A stretch of DNA of 64,000 bases from Sipunculus nudus. Lineage: Eukaryota; Annelida; Sipuncula; Golfingiida; Sipunculidae. Of the stretch, positions 10,313-21,666 are shown piece by piece (the first letter of the stretch is position 1; every line of letters begins with the position of its first letter). The position numbers and the translations under genes are program-made. The stretch is taken from positions 26,968,008-27,032,007 of the forward strand of contig CM049313.1 in the NCBI GenBank assembly GCA_026874595.1, in the 5' to 3' direction. The notes beneath the pieces are model-generated. The model did no database searches, was not told the origin of the DNA, and worked only from the letters and a program-made list of their open reading frames with translations.

Positions 10313-11065
10313 GTATTTAATTTAAAACTCAAACATTCAAAACCCTCAGGATCAAACATGTTGACAAACAAAGGAACAACACTTCTTTTTTAACGTGTGA
10401 ATGCTGCACAAGTTTCATGACACTGCATGGTCACATCATTAGCAGACGTCAGTTACTTTCAGTCATGCTAGTGAAAGTGACTGATATTTGACTGTAATCC
10501 TTTCATCCTGTCATCAGGCCATCCATTAAAAATTGTAACTTTTTTACCTAAAAACTTCTTGCTTAACATTGTAGCAAGACAATAATTCTTACCATTAAAC
10601 CTGGTAAGTTCAAACTTAATTAACAACTGGAATTGGTTTGAAATGAACCCACTTCCCTCACCAAGTCTGAAGAGAATTTATTTTCCTTATTTTTGTTGTT
10701 TTTTGTTCACCTTAGTTTTTACTCCATGTTTAAACATTGTAATTAATATCACAACTTTTTTCAGTCTAATTTGACCAATGCCATGTACCCCTAGCAAAAT
10801 GACTGACACTTTCACATTTCCAAGAATACTGAAGCCAGAGAAGTGAAAGGCAGTGGTTCATATTTATAAACAAAAATTAAAATGTAACCTCTGTTGCTGG
10901 AATTTTATGGAATAGCCTTGATGGACAGCTTCAGCTGATCTTCATGACCTGCAAGTCCCTACGGTTCTGCTTGACCATCATGACTGTTCTGGCAGGGAGT
11001 GAGTTATGATGGCAGTCTCAGTTTGTACGGTATGGAATGGTGGTTGTTGCTGTGTAATATTATTA
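10313..11065 (+). other. MSH3 intron, 5' part
   Basis: Donor GTATTT at 10313. This is plain AT-rich intron sequence with no recognisable gene or repeat unit. Confidence 0.6.
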
Positions 11066-11149
11066 ATTTTTAGCTCAGCTGACTGAAAGTCATCTGAGCT
11101 ATAGCGATCACTCTTTGTCCGTCGTCCGTCTGTCTGTCTGTCTGTCTGT

Positions 11150-13398
11150 CCGTCCGTTAACCAAGCACAAATCGTTACCGCTGGACTTAGAACCTTGTAA
11201 CTTAGGATTCTGAGAGGTCCATGAAAAATCTCCTTGGAAACCAGAAATTAGGTCTCTGTTACTCTTATCCTTCTAGCTATGGGGCCCCAAATTACCCCCC
11301 AGAAAATGTCAAAAATTTCATACAAAAACTTCAATATTTCATTAACTACTTGACTGATGGTCATGATTTTTGGCATACATATTGATCATGAGATGTTCCA
11401 TCACTTCCTGCAGACTGGTGGCGCCACCTGTATTTTTCGATTTTTTACAAATTTTTTTCTCTATTTTTGAGACCTTTAAAAATGTGAACATCTGTTAACA
11501 AGGCACAAATTGTAAAGACTGGACCTAGAATCTTAATTCTTGATACACTGAGAGACCTATGAAAAGTCTCCATGGAAACCAGAAATTAGGTCTCTGTTAC
11601 CCATATCCTTCGAGCTATGGGGCCCCAAAGTACCCCCCAGAAAAGTAAAAAATTTCATACAAAAACTTCAATATCTCAATAACTACATCACTGATGGTCA
11701 TGATTTTTGGCATACATATTAATCATGAGATGTTCCATCAGTTCCTGCAGACTGGTGGCGCCACCTGTATTGTTCAAATTTTTACAATTTTTTCCTCTAT
11801 TTTTGAGACCTTTAAGGATGCTGTCATCTGTTAACGTGGCACAATTCCTAACGACTGGACCTAGAATCTTCATTCTCCACACACTGAGAGACCTATGAAA
11901 GTCTCCATGGAAACCAGAAATTAGGTCTCTGTTACCCAAATCCTTTGAGCTATGGGGCCCCAAAGTACCCCCCAGAATAGTAAAAAATTACATACAAAAA
12001 CTTCAATATCTGATTAACTACATCACAGATGGTCATGACTTTTAGCATACGTATTGATCATGAGCTGTTCCATCAGTTTCTGCAGACTGGTGGCGCCACC
12101 TGTAATTTTCAGTTTTAACAAATCATTTTCTCTATTTTTGAGACCTTTAAAAATGTGAACAGCTGTTAACAGGGCACAAATCATAAAGACTGGACCTAGA
12201 ATCTTCATTCTTGACACACTGAGAGGTCCATGAAAAGTCTCCATGGAAACCTGAAATAAGGTCTCTGTTACCCATATCCTTTTAGCTGTGGGGGGCTCCC
12301 AATAACCCCCCAGAATAATGGAAAATTTGATAAAAACAAACTACAATCTCAATAACTACAACACTGATGGTCATGATTTTTGGCATACATATTGATCAAG
12401 AGGTGTTCCATCAGTCCCTGCAGTCTGGTGGCGCCACCTGTATTTTTTCAAATTTTCACAATTTTGTTTTCTCTATTTTTGAGACCTTTAAGGATGTAGT
12501 TATCTGTCAACAGGGAACAAATCGAAACGACTGGATCTAGAATCTTCATTCTTGACACACAGGGAGACCGATGATAAGTCTCCATGGAAACCTGAATTAG
12601 GTCTCTGTTACCCATATGCTTTGAGCTATGGCACTCCAAAGTACAGCTCAGAATAATCGAAAATTTGATACAAAAGCTGAAGTTTGCATGGATATTGATC
12701 ATGGAGTGTTTCATCAGTTTCTGCAGACTGGTGGCACCACATGTATTTGTTCAGGTTTTTTTTACGAATTTTTTCTCTATTTTTGAGACCTTTAAAGATA
12801 TGAACATCTGTTTACAGGGCACAAATCATAAAAACTGGACCTAGAATCTTCATTCTTGACACACAGGGAGACCCATGAAAAGTCTCCATGGAAACCTGAA
12901 ATTAGGTCTCTGTTACCCATATTCTTTAAGCTGTATGGCTCCAAAATACCCCCCAGAATTATGGAGAATTTGATACAAAAACTGCAGTATCTCAATAACT
13001 ACAACACTGATGGTCATGATTTTTGGCATACACATTGATCATGAGCTGTTCCATCAGTTTCTGCAGACTGGGTGCGCCACATCTATTTTTTTCAAATTTT
13101 TACGAATTTTTTTCTCTTTTTTTGAGACCTTCAAAGATGTGGTTATCTGTCAACAGGGTACAAATAGCAACAACTGGACCTAGAATCATCAATTTCAAGG
13201 AGGCCCATGAAAAGTGCCTGTGGAAACTTGAAATTAGGTCTTTGTTACCCATATCATTTAAGCTATAGGACTCCGAAGTATCCCTCAGAATAATGGACAA
13301 TTGATACAAAAGCTGAAGTATCTGAACAACTAATGTGGAGACATTGACCATTAAGTGTTTTTATTAGTTTCTGCAGACTGGTGGAGCCACCTGTATTT
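11150..13398 (+). repeat. Tandem array of ~335-bp units inside family A copy 2
   Basis: The phrase TCTGTTAACAGGGCACAAAT or variants recurs near 11154, 11490, 11827, 12164, 12504, 12808 and 13146, so the spacing is close to 337 bp for most units and shorter for one. Most units hold the 12-bp perfect palindrome GGTGGCGCCACC or a one-base variant. Units differ by scattered substitutions and small gaps, so the array is old. Confidence 0.8.
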
Positions 13399-14894
13399 TG
13401 TATCCGCCAAAACGAAGTATTGCGGATACTATGTTTTTGACCGGGTTCCTCCGCCGCCGCCACGTTCATTTCCAGAGAGCTCCTCTGAGAAGAATGGACC
13501 GATTTTTCCGAAACTTACACCAATTATTGGGTTACATGTGAACTGGTGCCTAATCAATTTGCGTTGACCTCTGACCTTTCCTCTCTATCCAGCATCCATT
13601 TGTACGTCTGTTTCCACACATAAACCCTCATATCTCGGGAACCGCTTGACCAATCAGGAAATAAAATTTACACAAATGTAGCCCTTGGATTGCTTTATAA
13701 CATACACAAAAAATGGTTGCGCCACGTATAACCATGTTTGCACAGTGTCCATCTGTTAATCTGCCTTGGGTTAAAATCACTCATATATCTGCAGTGAATT
13801 GACTAATTCACCTGAAATTCGTCATGCGTATACATCCTGGATAGTTTTCCTGATTTTATGACAGGTGGCGCCACCTACATTCATGTTCACGCTTATGACA
13901 TCCAAGCTCATATCTCGGGAACCGTTTGACCGATCAGCAAATAAAATTTATACAAATGTAGCCCTTGGCATTGGATAGCTCTATAACTTACACAAAAAAT
14001 GGTGGCGCCACCTGTAACCATGTTTGCACAGTATCCATCTGTTTATCTGCCTTGGGTTAAAATCACTCATATCTCTGCAGTTAATTGACTAATTCACCTG
14101 AAATTCGGCATGCGTATACATCCAGGATAGCTTTCTTAATTTTTTGACAGGTGGCGTAACCTACATTCAGGTTCACGCTGATGACATCCAAGCTTATATC
14201 TCTGGAACTGTATGACCGATTGGGCCAAAATTTTGCATGTGTATAGATCTCACATAGCTCTTTATCATAAGCAAAACTGGAGGGGCCACCTGCAACCATA
14301 TTTGCACATTTTGCACAGCATCTGTCTGTTTGTCTGCCGTGGCCTAAAATCACTCATTTCTCTGTAGTGACTTGACATAACTCCCCAAAATTAATTTTGC
14401 AGGTCTATACATCCTGGACAGCTTTCTTGATTTTATGACAGGTGGGGCCACCTACATTCTAGTTAACGCTGCACACATCCAAGCTCATATCTCAGGAACC
14501 ATTTGACCGATTGGGCCAAAATTGTGCATGTGTTTAGATCTCACATAGTTCTTTATCATGCACAAAACTGGAGGGGCCACCTGCAACCATTTTTGCACAG
14601 CATCTGTCTGTTTGTCTGCCGTGGGCTAAAATCACTCATATACATGTAGTGGTTTGACTTTTCTGCCTAAAATTTTGCATATGCATACAACTTGGACAGC
14701 TTTCTGGATTTGTGGTAGGTGGCACAACCTACATACACATTTAGGCTGCAGACATCAGTGCTAATATGTAACATACCTCACTCTATTTCCCCTTGCCACT
14801 CAATCCATGCCTCACTTCACCCGTTCCACTCTGATTTTGGCGGATACACATAGTCACTTGTTGGCTACTGACTTGTTGGCTACCCGTATTCTAG
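13399..14894 (+). mobile_element. Helitron-like element, family B copy 1, nested
   Basis: It begins with a hairpin GTATCCGC ... GCGGATAC (13400-13430) and ends with GGCGGATAC and TAGTCACTTG..., then CCCGTATTCTAG|T (CTAG at 14891-14894). It interrupts the family A unit: the unit reads ...GCCACCTGTATTTT before it and resumes with TTTTTAAAGTTTACAC and CTCTATTTTTGAG after it. Internally it has tandem ~280-bp segments, each with an ACTGG(A/T)GG(G/C)GCCACCTGCAACC-like module and a GACAGGTGGCGCCACCTACATTC-like module. No proteins are encoded. Confidence 0.65.
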
Positions 14895-15179
14895 TTTTTA
14901 AAGTTTACACATTTTTTCTCTATTTTTGAGATATATAAATACAGACTAAATCTTTGCCTGTTGGTTAATCTGTTTGATGCTTCAGTTGAATAGGTATATA
15001 CTACCATTCTGATGATAAAATTTCCTTTTGCAAATCCCTTTCCAGTCAGCTGAGCATCATGACCCATGGGTCACTTGTTTTCTGTACTTATAATGTAAGC
15101 TATTGTTTACCTCAGTGTGTATCAAATGCACCAGTGTTTTTGATAAGTATAATTTAATGCAATTGCTTTTGTGATGCAG

Positions 15180-15367
15180 TGCTCCACGTATGAGTTCTTC
15201 ACCTTGTGCAGTTCCCTGGCAAAAGTATACAAGTTCTTTAAGAGGAGGAGACCAGGTTTTATTAAAGCGTTCTCTTCGCAGACCTTGGTTAAAGTGTTTG
15301 AACAACTACCAAATCTGTTGGAAGGTGTAGATCAGTGGTCAGAGAGCATCAATAAACAGGCAGCAAG
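15180..15367 (+). CDS. MSH3: MSH3, third exon in window
   Basis: Acceptor GTGATGCAG, 188-nt exon, donor AAG|GTAAGG. It begins CSTYEFFTLCSSLAKVY, matching vertebrate MSH3 CSTQEFFLIVKTL directly after HKK of the previous exon, and ends QLPNLLEGVDQWSESINKQAA. It starts at a codon boundary and ends in phase 2 (AG), completed by A in the next exon. It encodes part of the helical lever leading into the clamp. Confidence 0.94.
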
Positions 15368-16445
15368 GTAAGGTACTTTACAAGGAACAGTCCATTAAAT
15401 TTTATAGATAACCTGGATTACCATCATATGTTTTTCATTCAAAGGCTTCCATTCCATTTTGACAGATTACAGGAAGTTGAACTTAGTCATCTGTCCAAAA
15501 ACACATACTAAAATGACAATCTCTGATATGACCGAAGCTATCATCACCAAATTTTATGCCAGTGTTTTTCACATGAGTCATATTTGAAATTCAGGTATTG
15601 GTAGCAGCACCTGCAATGACCCTTTTTTGTGAGGAGGTCATTGGTCATCTGTACATTAACCCATAATTTCTCAGGAATAGCAGAAGCTAATGTACATCCT
15701 AAATTTCATGCAATAATCTGTCACATATCAAATGTTGTGTGATTCAGCTTATTTTTTTTGCTATCTGCATTTACTTAGATTATATAGGGAAAAAGCTGAA
15801 AAACCTTTAAAAGTCTTCTTCTTGTAAAGGGTCCAGCCAAATTGTTCAATATTTTAAAGAAATGATCCCAGAGGCAAGCCCTTTCAAGTTTGTTCAAATG
15901 GTTTGCCTTTGATGAATTTAAGCGGAGTTACACAAATTTGAACTTTGTCATTTGGCCAAGTAAGCATACTGACATAGCAAAATAAAAATTTAATCGAGCT
16001 AGCATCTCCAAGTATTGTGCAAATGGTGGTCACATGACTCATATTTGAAATTGCTGATTTAATGGCACCACCTACATTAACCTGTTTTTATGGGCAAACC
16101 CCTATTAATTTTAGCCTCTTTCAGCTTATAAATGTTTATGATGAAATTGTCAAGTTGAATCGTTCAATTTTTCACAAGAATTATCCTAGGACATGGTTCT
16201 TTCAATCATATTAGAATAGATTGAGTTTGTTGATTTTTGGTAGAGTTATAAAAAACTTTAGTTGGTCTTATGGCCATTATTAAGTCTATTGTAAACTGGG
16301 GACTGCTATAGTCTTCTTCTACAAAATTGTTGTTTCAATTATAACTGTTGTAACATTGCATAAAAAATATTCTTGGGAGGCTTTTGTTCAAGTTTACTTG
16401 AATGATTTTTTGGCAGATTTATTTGACCCTTAAAAAAGAAAAGAC
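15368..16445 (+). other. Intron with an old repeat (family D copy 1)
   Basis: After the donor GTAAGG the intron contains phrases that recur in diverged form at 18420-19030, for example CTTAGTCATCTGTCC AAAAA, AGAAATGATCCC and GGCAGAAGCTA. A degenerate GGTxGCxCC-like motif occurs near 15600 and 16065. This appears to be a heavily decayed element. There is no coding capacity. Confidence 0.5.
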
Positions 16446-16450
16446 TGCAC

Positions 16451-17253
16451 ATTTTTTATGCCCCCGCCACAAAGTGGCCGGGGCATATTATATTTACCCA
16501 TGTCCGTCATTCCGTCCTTCCATCATTCCGTCATTCCGAAATCAAACAGTTGTATGGACTTTTTTTCACAATGCCTGCAGATATTAACCTGATTTTTTGG
16601 TGTGTGGGCGGATAATGACCAGTTACAGATCGAGTTGACCTACTTTTGACCGTTTTACAGTGCTCTAAAAAAATTTCATAAAAAAGTGCACATGTACAGA
16701 CTTTTTTTCACAGTGCCTGCAGATAATGGCCTGATTTTTGGTGTGTAGGCAGATAATAACCAGTTACAGATAGAGTTCTTGTTTTGTCCCAGTTGACCTA
16801 CTTTTGACCATTTGCGGCTCCTGAACATAGAAAGTTTCATGAAAAATAGAAATTTTCATAACAAATGCATATGTACAGACTTTTTTTCCTCAGTGCCTGC
16901 AGATACCACCCTGATTTTTTATGTGTGGGCAGATAATGACAGTTACAGATCGAGTTCGCATTTCGTCCCGGTTGACCCACTTTGATTGTTTTACGGCTCC
17001 TAAACATAGAAAATTTCATGAAAGACAGAAATTTTTATGTAAAATGCACATGTATGGACTTTTTATCACAATGCCTGCAGATACTGGCCTGATTTTTGGT
17101 GTGTTGCTTGATAATGACCTGTTACAGATTGAGTTTGCATTTTGCCCTTGTTGACCTCCTTTTGACCATACGACACCTCCTGAACTTCAAAATTTAACAA
17201 ATGTTTCTAATTTGCCCCAGGCGGGGGCAGTCGTGTCATTCCGACTCATCTAG
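16451..17253 (+). mobile_element. Helitron-like element, family C
   Basis: The 5' end has an almost perfect hairpin GCCCCCGCCAC AAA GTGGCCGGGGC at about 16460-16484, followed by repeated TCCGTC(A)TTCC. The interior has about four diverged tandem units of ~170-185 bp with the phrase CAGTGCCTGCAGATA and CTGATTTTTGGTGTG. The 3' end has GCGGGGGCAGTCG, with stem AGTCG (17229-17233) pairing CGACT (17242-17246), then CATCTAG|T (CTAG 17250-17253). A short 3' hairpin followed by CTAG and T fits the Helitron rule (CTRR, insertion next to T). There is no protein, so it is non-autonomous. Confidence 0.68.
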
Positions 17254-19285
17254 TTTCTAGATATTTTGATAAAAAGTCTTATGAATATGCTAGCTTGATA
17301 AAAAAAAGCATTTTAGCCAAAGTCTTTCAGTATGTGTAAACAGATTTACCAACAGGCCAAGATTGTGTCTATATCTATAAATAGGTTGAGAAACTGCGAA
17401 CTGTTTCAGATTTGGCAACAGATCAATAGTTCATTCAGTACAGCCAGATATAGGTCAGGGTTCAATCAGTGCAGCCAAGCACAAGGCATGTGATCACCTC
17501 ATGCGTGACATGTGAACACCTCATGGGCACCATGTGATCACCTCATAGGTAGCATGTGATCACCTCATGAGTATCATGTGATCACCTCATGTGTGTCATG
17601 CCCTTCAGGGCTGCATGTGGAGCCAACCTGTGAGCATATGCAATGGTGTGGCTACTATTTCAGATTTGACAACAGGCCAAAGGTCAGTCTGGATCTGTTT
17701 ATAGCTTTGGCAAACTGCCAACTATATCAGATTAGGCAACAGGTCAAGAGTTCACTCAGTGCAGCCAGGTATAGGTCAGGAGTTCACTCAGTGCAGTAGC
17801 TGCATTCTATTTATAGTGTTGGCAGACTGCCCACTGCATCAGATTTGGCACCAAAGTTCAGCCTGGATCTATTAATAGCTTTGGCAGACTGCCAACTGTG
17901 TCAGACTATGCAATAAGTCAAGAGTTCACTCAGTCTAGCTAGGTACAGGTCAAAAGTTCACTCAGCCTAGCCAGGTGCAGGTCATGAGTTCATTCAGTGC
18001 AAAAGCCTGAGCCAACAGTTTGTCACAGTTCACTCGGGGCAACTGCCTTTCTCACAGAAGCCTGGTCAGCCTCATGCATCAGACTCAAGGTAAGTTTGAT
18101 GTATCAGCCTGATATTTTGACCTGTCTATGTGTTCTTGATTGCTTTCTCGTTCACAAGACAGGTGTTACCACCTACAATGACTTTTGCACAGTGTATGTG
18201 CCTGCATATTTCTACAGAGGAATTTGATATATCAGCCTGAAATTGGGCATATTTATACATATCGAATAGCCTTGTCTTATACAAGACTGGTGGTGCCAGC
18301 TACAATCATTTTTGTGTTGTGTGCACCCATGCCAGAATTTCAGCAGTGATATTTTTAGCAAACCTGTGAGCTTATGCGATGGTGCGGCGTTGTACGTCAT
18401 GCGTCGTGTGTGGTGCGTCATCTGTACGTTAACCATAGCTATCTCAAAAATGGCAGAAGCTAGCATCACCAACTTTTATTGCAAATAATCAGTCATCTGA
18501 AAAACTCTTTGGGATTTTGTTTACTTTTTTTTGTAACAGCATTTTCTTAGATTTTATAGGGAAAAAAACAAAAAAAGCTTTAAAAATCTTATTCTCCGAA
18601 ACTGTCCAGCCAAAGTGTCCAATGTTTCACAGAAATGATCCCTGGAACAATCTCTCTCAAGTTTGTTCGAATGGTTCCAGTTCAGAGATTTTTGTCCGAG
18701 TTACAGGAGGTTGAACTCAGTCATCTGTCCAAAAAAGCTAACTAAAATTAAAATCTCAGAAATGGCTAGAGCTATAATCACCAAGTTTTATACCAATGTT
18801 TGTCACATATGTCGTATCTGAAATTGAGGTATTGGTGGTGCCACCTACATTGATGTGTTTTTTACAACCGAAAATGTAATTTTTAAACTCTTCTAGCTTA
18901 TACACTGATTTATGATGAAACTGTTAAGCTGATTGGTTTAAACTTTACAAGAATTATTCTATGGTAGGGTTCTGCCAGTTTTATAAGAATAGATTTGGTA
19001 AATACAGCTCTAAAAAAGCATTGTAGCCAACTGAAAAAGGCTTTCTGTGTTTGAAAACAGATTTGACAACATGCTGAGTTTCAGCAGCCAAGTCAAGAGG
19101 TCACTCACTACAAACAGGTGGGGTCCAGACATCACAATGGCAACTGACCTGGCTCTGGCTAGATGTCTAGACACAGTGTCCACACGTCTAGACACAATGT
19201 CTAGATGCAGAATTCCCAGATTATTGGAACTATATCTTTAAACTGTTTGAAAAAAACTTTGTTTGCATTTTAAAAGAATCGGGTT
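17254..19285 (+). other. Intron with degenerate repeats (families D and E)
   Basis: 17390-18010 has several diverged copies of a phrase like CAGATTTGGCAACAGGTCAA and GAGTTCACTCAGTGCAGCCAGG. 18420-19030 is a diverged copy of the sequence at about 15470-16330 and includes GGTGGTGCCACCTACATT near 18836. 19150-19205 has three TGTCTAGA-like repeats. No gene is recognised. Confidence 0.5.
17487..17596 (+). repeat. 22-bp minisatellite, five copies
   Basis: CATGTGATCACCTCATG plus five variable bases is repeated at 17487, 17509, 17531, 17553 and 17575, period exactly 22. The core GTGATCAC is palindromic; the second copy has GTGAACAC. Confidence 0.9.
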
Positions 19286-20897
19286 TATCATCAGGTCACA
19301 TGTGAACTGCTGCGCCCTCATTTTTTGTTGACCTCTGACCTTTCCTTACTGCCCAGTGTCCATTTGTGCATCTGTTTCCACACATAAACCCACATATCTC
19401 AGGAACCGTTTGACTGATTAGGCTAAAAATTTTGCACAAATGTAGCCCTTTGATAGCTTTATAACATACACTAAAAATGGTGGCACCACCTGCAACCATT
19501 TTTGCACAGCGTCCATCTGTTCATCTGACTTGGGATGAAATCACTCATATTTCAGCAGTGGTTTGACTTTTCCGCCTGAAATTTTTGCAGGTTTATACAT
19601 CATGGACAGCTTTCTCGATTTTATGACAGGTGGCGCCACCTACATTCACGTTTACTCTGCAGACATCAAAGCTTATATCTTGGGAAGTGTTTGATTGACT
19701 GGGCCGAAATTTTGCATGTGTGTAGATCTCACATGGCTCTTCTTCATAGGCAAAACTGGTGGCGCCACATGCAACTATTTATGCACAGCATCCATATGTT
19801 CATCTGCCTTGGGATAAAATCACTCATATCTCCTCAGTGTTGACTTTTCCACCTGAAATTTTGCAGGTATATACATCCTGGAAAGCTCTCTTGATTTTAT
19901 GGCAGGTGGCGCTACCTACATTCAGGTTTACTCTGCAGACATCCAAGCTCATATCTTGGGAACTGTTTGACCGATTAGGGCAAAATTATGCATGTGTAAA
20001 GATCTCACAAAGCTCTTCACCATAGGCAAAACTGGTGGCGCCACCTGCAACCATTTATGCACAGCATTCATCTGTTCATCTGCCTTGGGATAAAATCACT
20101 CATATCTCAGCAGTGTTGACTTTTCCACCTGAAATTTTGCAGGTATATACATCCTGGAAAGCTTTCTTGATTTTATGGCAGGTGGCGCCACCTACATTCA
20201 GGTTTACTCTGCAGACATCCAAGCTCATATCTTGGGAACTGTTTGACCGATTAGGCCAAATTTATGCATGTCTATAGATCTTACAAAGCTCTTCATCTTA
20301 GGCAAAATTGGTGGCGCCACCTGCAACCATTTATGCACAGCATCCATCTGTTCATCTGCTTGGGAAAAAATCACTCATATCTGAGCAGTGGTTTGACTTT
20401 TCCACCTGAAATTTTGCAGGATTATACATCATGGACAGCTTTCTCGATTTTATGACAGGTGGCACCACCTACATTCAAGTTTACTCCGCAGACATCCAAG
20501 CTCATATCTTGGGAACCGTTTGACCGATTGGGCCAAAATTTTGCTTGTGTATAGATCTCACATAGCTCTTCATCATAGGCAGTACTGGTGGTGCCACCTG
20601 CAACCACTTATGCACAGCATCCATCTGTTTATCTGCCTTGGAATAAAATCAATCATATCTCAGCAGTGGTTTGACTTATCCAACTGTAATTTTGCAGGTT
20701 TATGCATCCTTGACAATTTTCTCGATTTTATGACAGGTGGCACCACCTACTTTCATGTTAACGCTGCAGACATCCATGCTAATATGCAACACACCTCACT
20801 CTATTCCCCTTGCCACTTAAATCCATGCCTCACTTCACCTTTCCCACTCTGATTTCTACAGATACACATAGTCGCTTGTTGACTATCCATATTCTAG
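19286..20897 (+). mobile_element. Helitron-like element, family B copy 2
   Basis: It matches family B copy 1 (13399-14894) from the phrase TTGACCTCTGACCTTTCC to the end TAGTCGCTTGTTGACTA, then ATTCTAG|T (CTAG 20894-20897). The 5' hairpin of copy 1 is missing or diverged. The central part has expanded into tandem 276-bp units. No protein is encoded. Confidence 0.6.
19480..20755 (+). repeat. Tandem 276-bp units with paired GGTGGCGCCACC palindromes
   Basis: The module ACTGGTGGCGCCAC at 19758, 20034, 20310 and 20587 gives spacings of 276, 276 and 277. Each unit has a second palindromic module, GGTGGCGCCACCTACATTC, about 150 bp downstream. The two central units are nearly identical, so expansion was more recent than in copy 1. 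Confidence 0.85.
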
Positions 20898-21491
20898 TTT
20901 TAAAATGTCCTAGTCTGAAACTTGCAGGTCCGAAACGTTCATTTTGCTGAAATCATAATGACTATGGTAGATATGCAGGACTTTAAAGGATCAATATTAA
21001 ATTTTAAAAATAAACCTCCATTCATACTCCCAAACTTTGCACAGGTTCACATTAGTCCTGTAGGCCTTGTTGTAATTGTTTCTTATTCAAAATGTTTAGT
21101 ACTTGCTTTGTTCATATACATGAAAAGTTATGGTCCAGCATTGAAGCAGTATACCTGGTGTATTTCCCGATGCACAGGTTCGCATTAGGCCTGTAGGCCT
21201 TGTTAAACTATAAACTAAACTTTTTACCCGTATATAAACTAGTCCAGCACTACCAAAAATGCATCTAGTTTCCAACCACATCTAGTTTCTTTTGTCCCTG
21301 TCAAGGCCGAGATCTATTGAATAGAGGTGTTGAACTGTGACAAATGTTTCTGGTTTGCTGATTATTTTGTTTGGAAACCTATTTATTGTAGTTAAGCATT
21401 GGTTCAGATCTAAGTTGATGTAAGGCCTCTCTATCAGGTCACAGTGCTTGTCAGACGAGTGTCATAATCTGTTGTTCACTTCTACTTTCAG
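20898..21491 (+). other. Intron 3' part before the last MSH3 exon
   Basis: AT-rich intron. A short diverged duplication GCACAGGTTC(A/G)CATTAG followed by CCTGTAGGCCTTGTT occurs near 21039 and 21172. It ends with a strong polypyrimidine tract and acceptor CTACTTTCAG (21482-21491). Confidence 0.6.
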
Positions 21492-21660
21492 AGAAAATGA
21501 TAAAACTAAGCTGTTCAAAGATGAAAGTCACTTCCCAAACATTGTCAGCTGCAAAGAAAAAATAGCTCAGATCCTGAAGGAGCTGAAGGAACATCGACGT
21601 GTAGTCAGGCTAACTCTACACCAACCTAGTCTGGACTACATCACAGTCATGGGGACGCAG
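21492..21660 (+). CDS. MSH3: MSH3, fourth exon in window; source of the satellite
   Basis: Acceptor TACTTTCAG, 169-nt exon (1 + 56 codons), donor CAG|GTTAGT at 21661. It encodes ENDKTKLFKDESHFPNI and ends with LHQPSLDYITVMGTQ. The vertebrate MSH3 counterpart (GDKTELFKDLSDFP ... NPSAQYVTVSGQE) has the same length with no gap. It follows the previous exon in phase (AG + A gives Arg). It lies at the lever/clamp transition. Its last 62 nt (21599-21660) together with the next 21 intron bases form the unit of the satellite that follows. The exon copy differs from the repeat consensus at a few sites (GTGTAGTC versus GTGAAGTC, GCTAACTC versus GCTCACTC), so the gene copy has not been homogenised with the array. 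Confidence 0.95.
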
Positions 21661-21666
21661 GTTAGT
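21658..21666 (+). promoter_or_regulatory. Authentic 5' splice site of MSH3 exon 4 (CAG|GTTAGT)
   Basis: The exon homology ends exactly at CAG, and GTTAGT fits the donor consensus except T for A at +3. The same nine bases recur in most of the following satellite units. Confidence 0.85.

Larger units (their letters stand above)
11066..15077 (+). mobile_element. Helitron-like element, family A copy 2, composite
   Basis: It starts with the same 5' inverted repeat as copy 1 (TAGCTCAG 11071-11078, CTGAGCTA 11094-11101) and a GTCC/GTCT-rich microsatellite. It ends with the same palindrome TGACCCATGGGTCA (15060-15073) and CTTG|T. Between them lie about seven tandem units of roughly 300-340 bp (11150-13400), each with GGGCACAAAT, GACTGGACCTAGAATC, CCATGGAAACC, and GGTGGCGCCACCTGTAT or a variant. 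A family B element (13399-14894) is nested in the last unit. There is no transposase or helicase, so the copy is non-autonomous. It fills most of this MSH3 intron and ends about 100 bp before the next exon. Confidence 0.65.
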
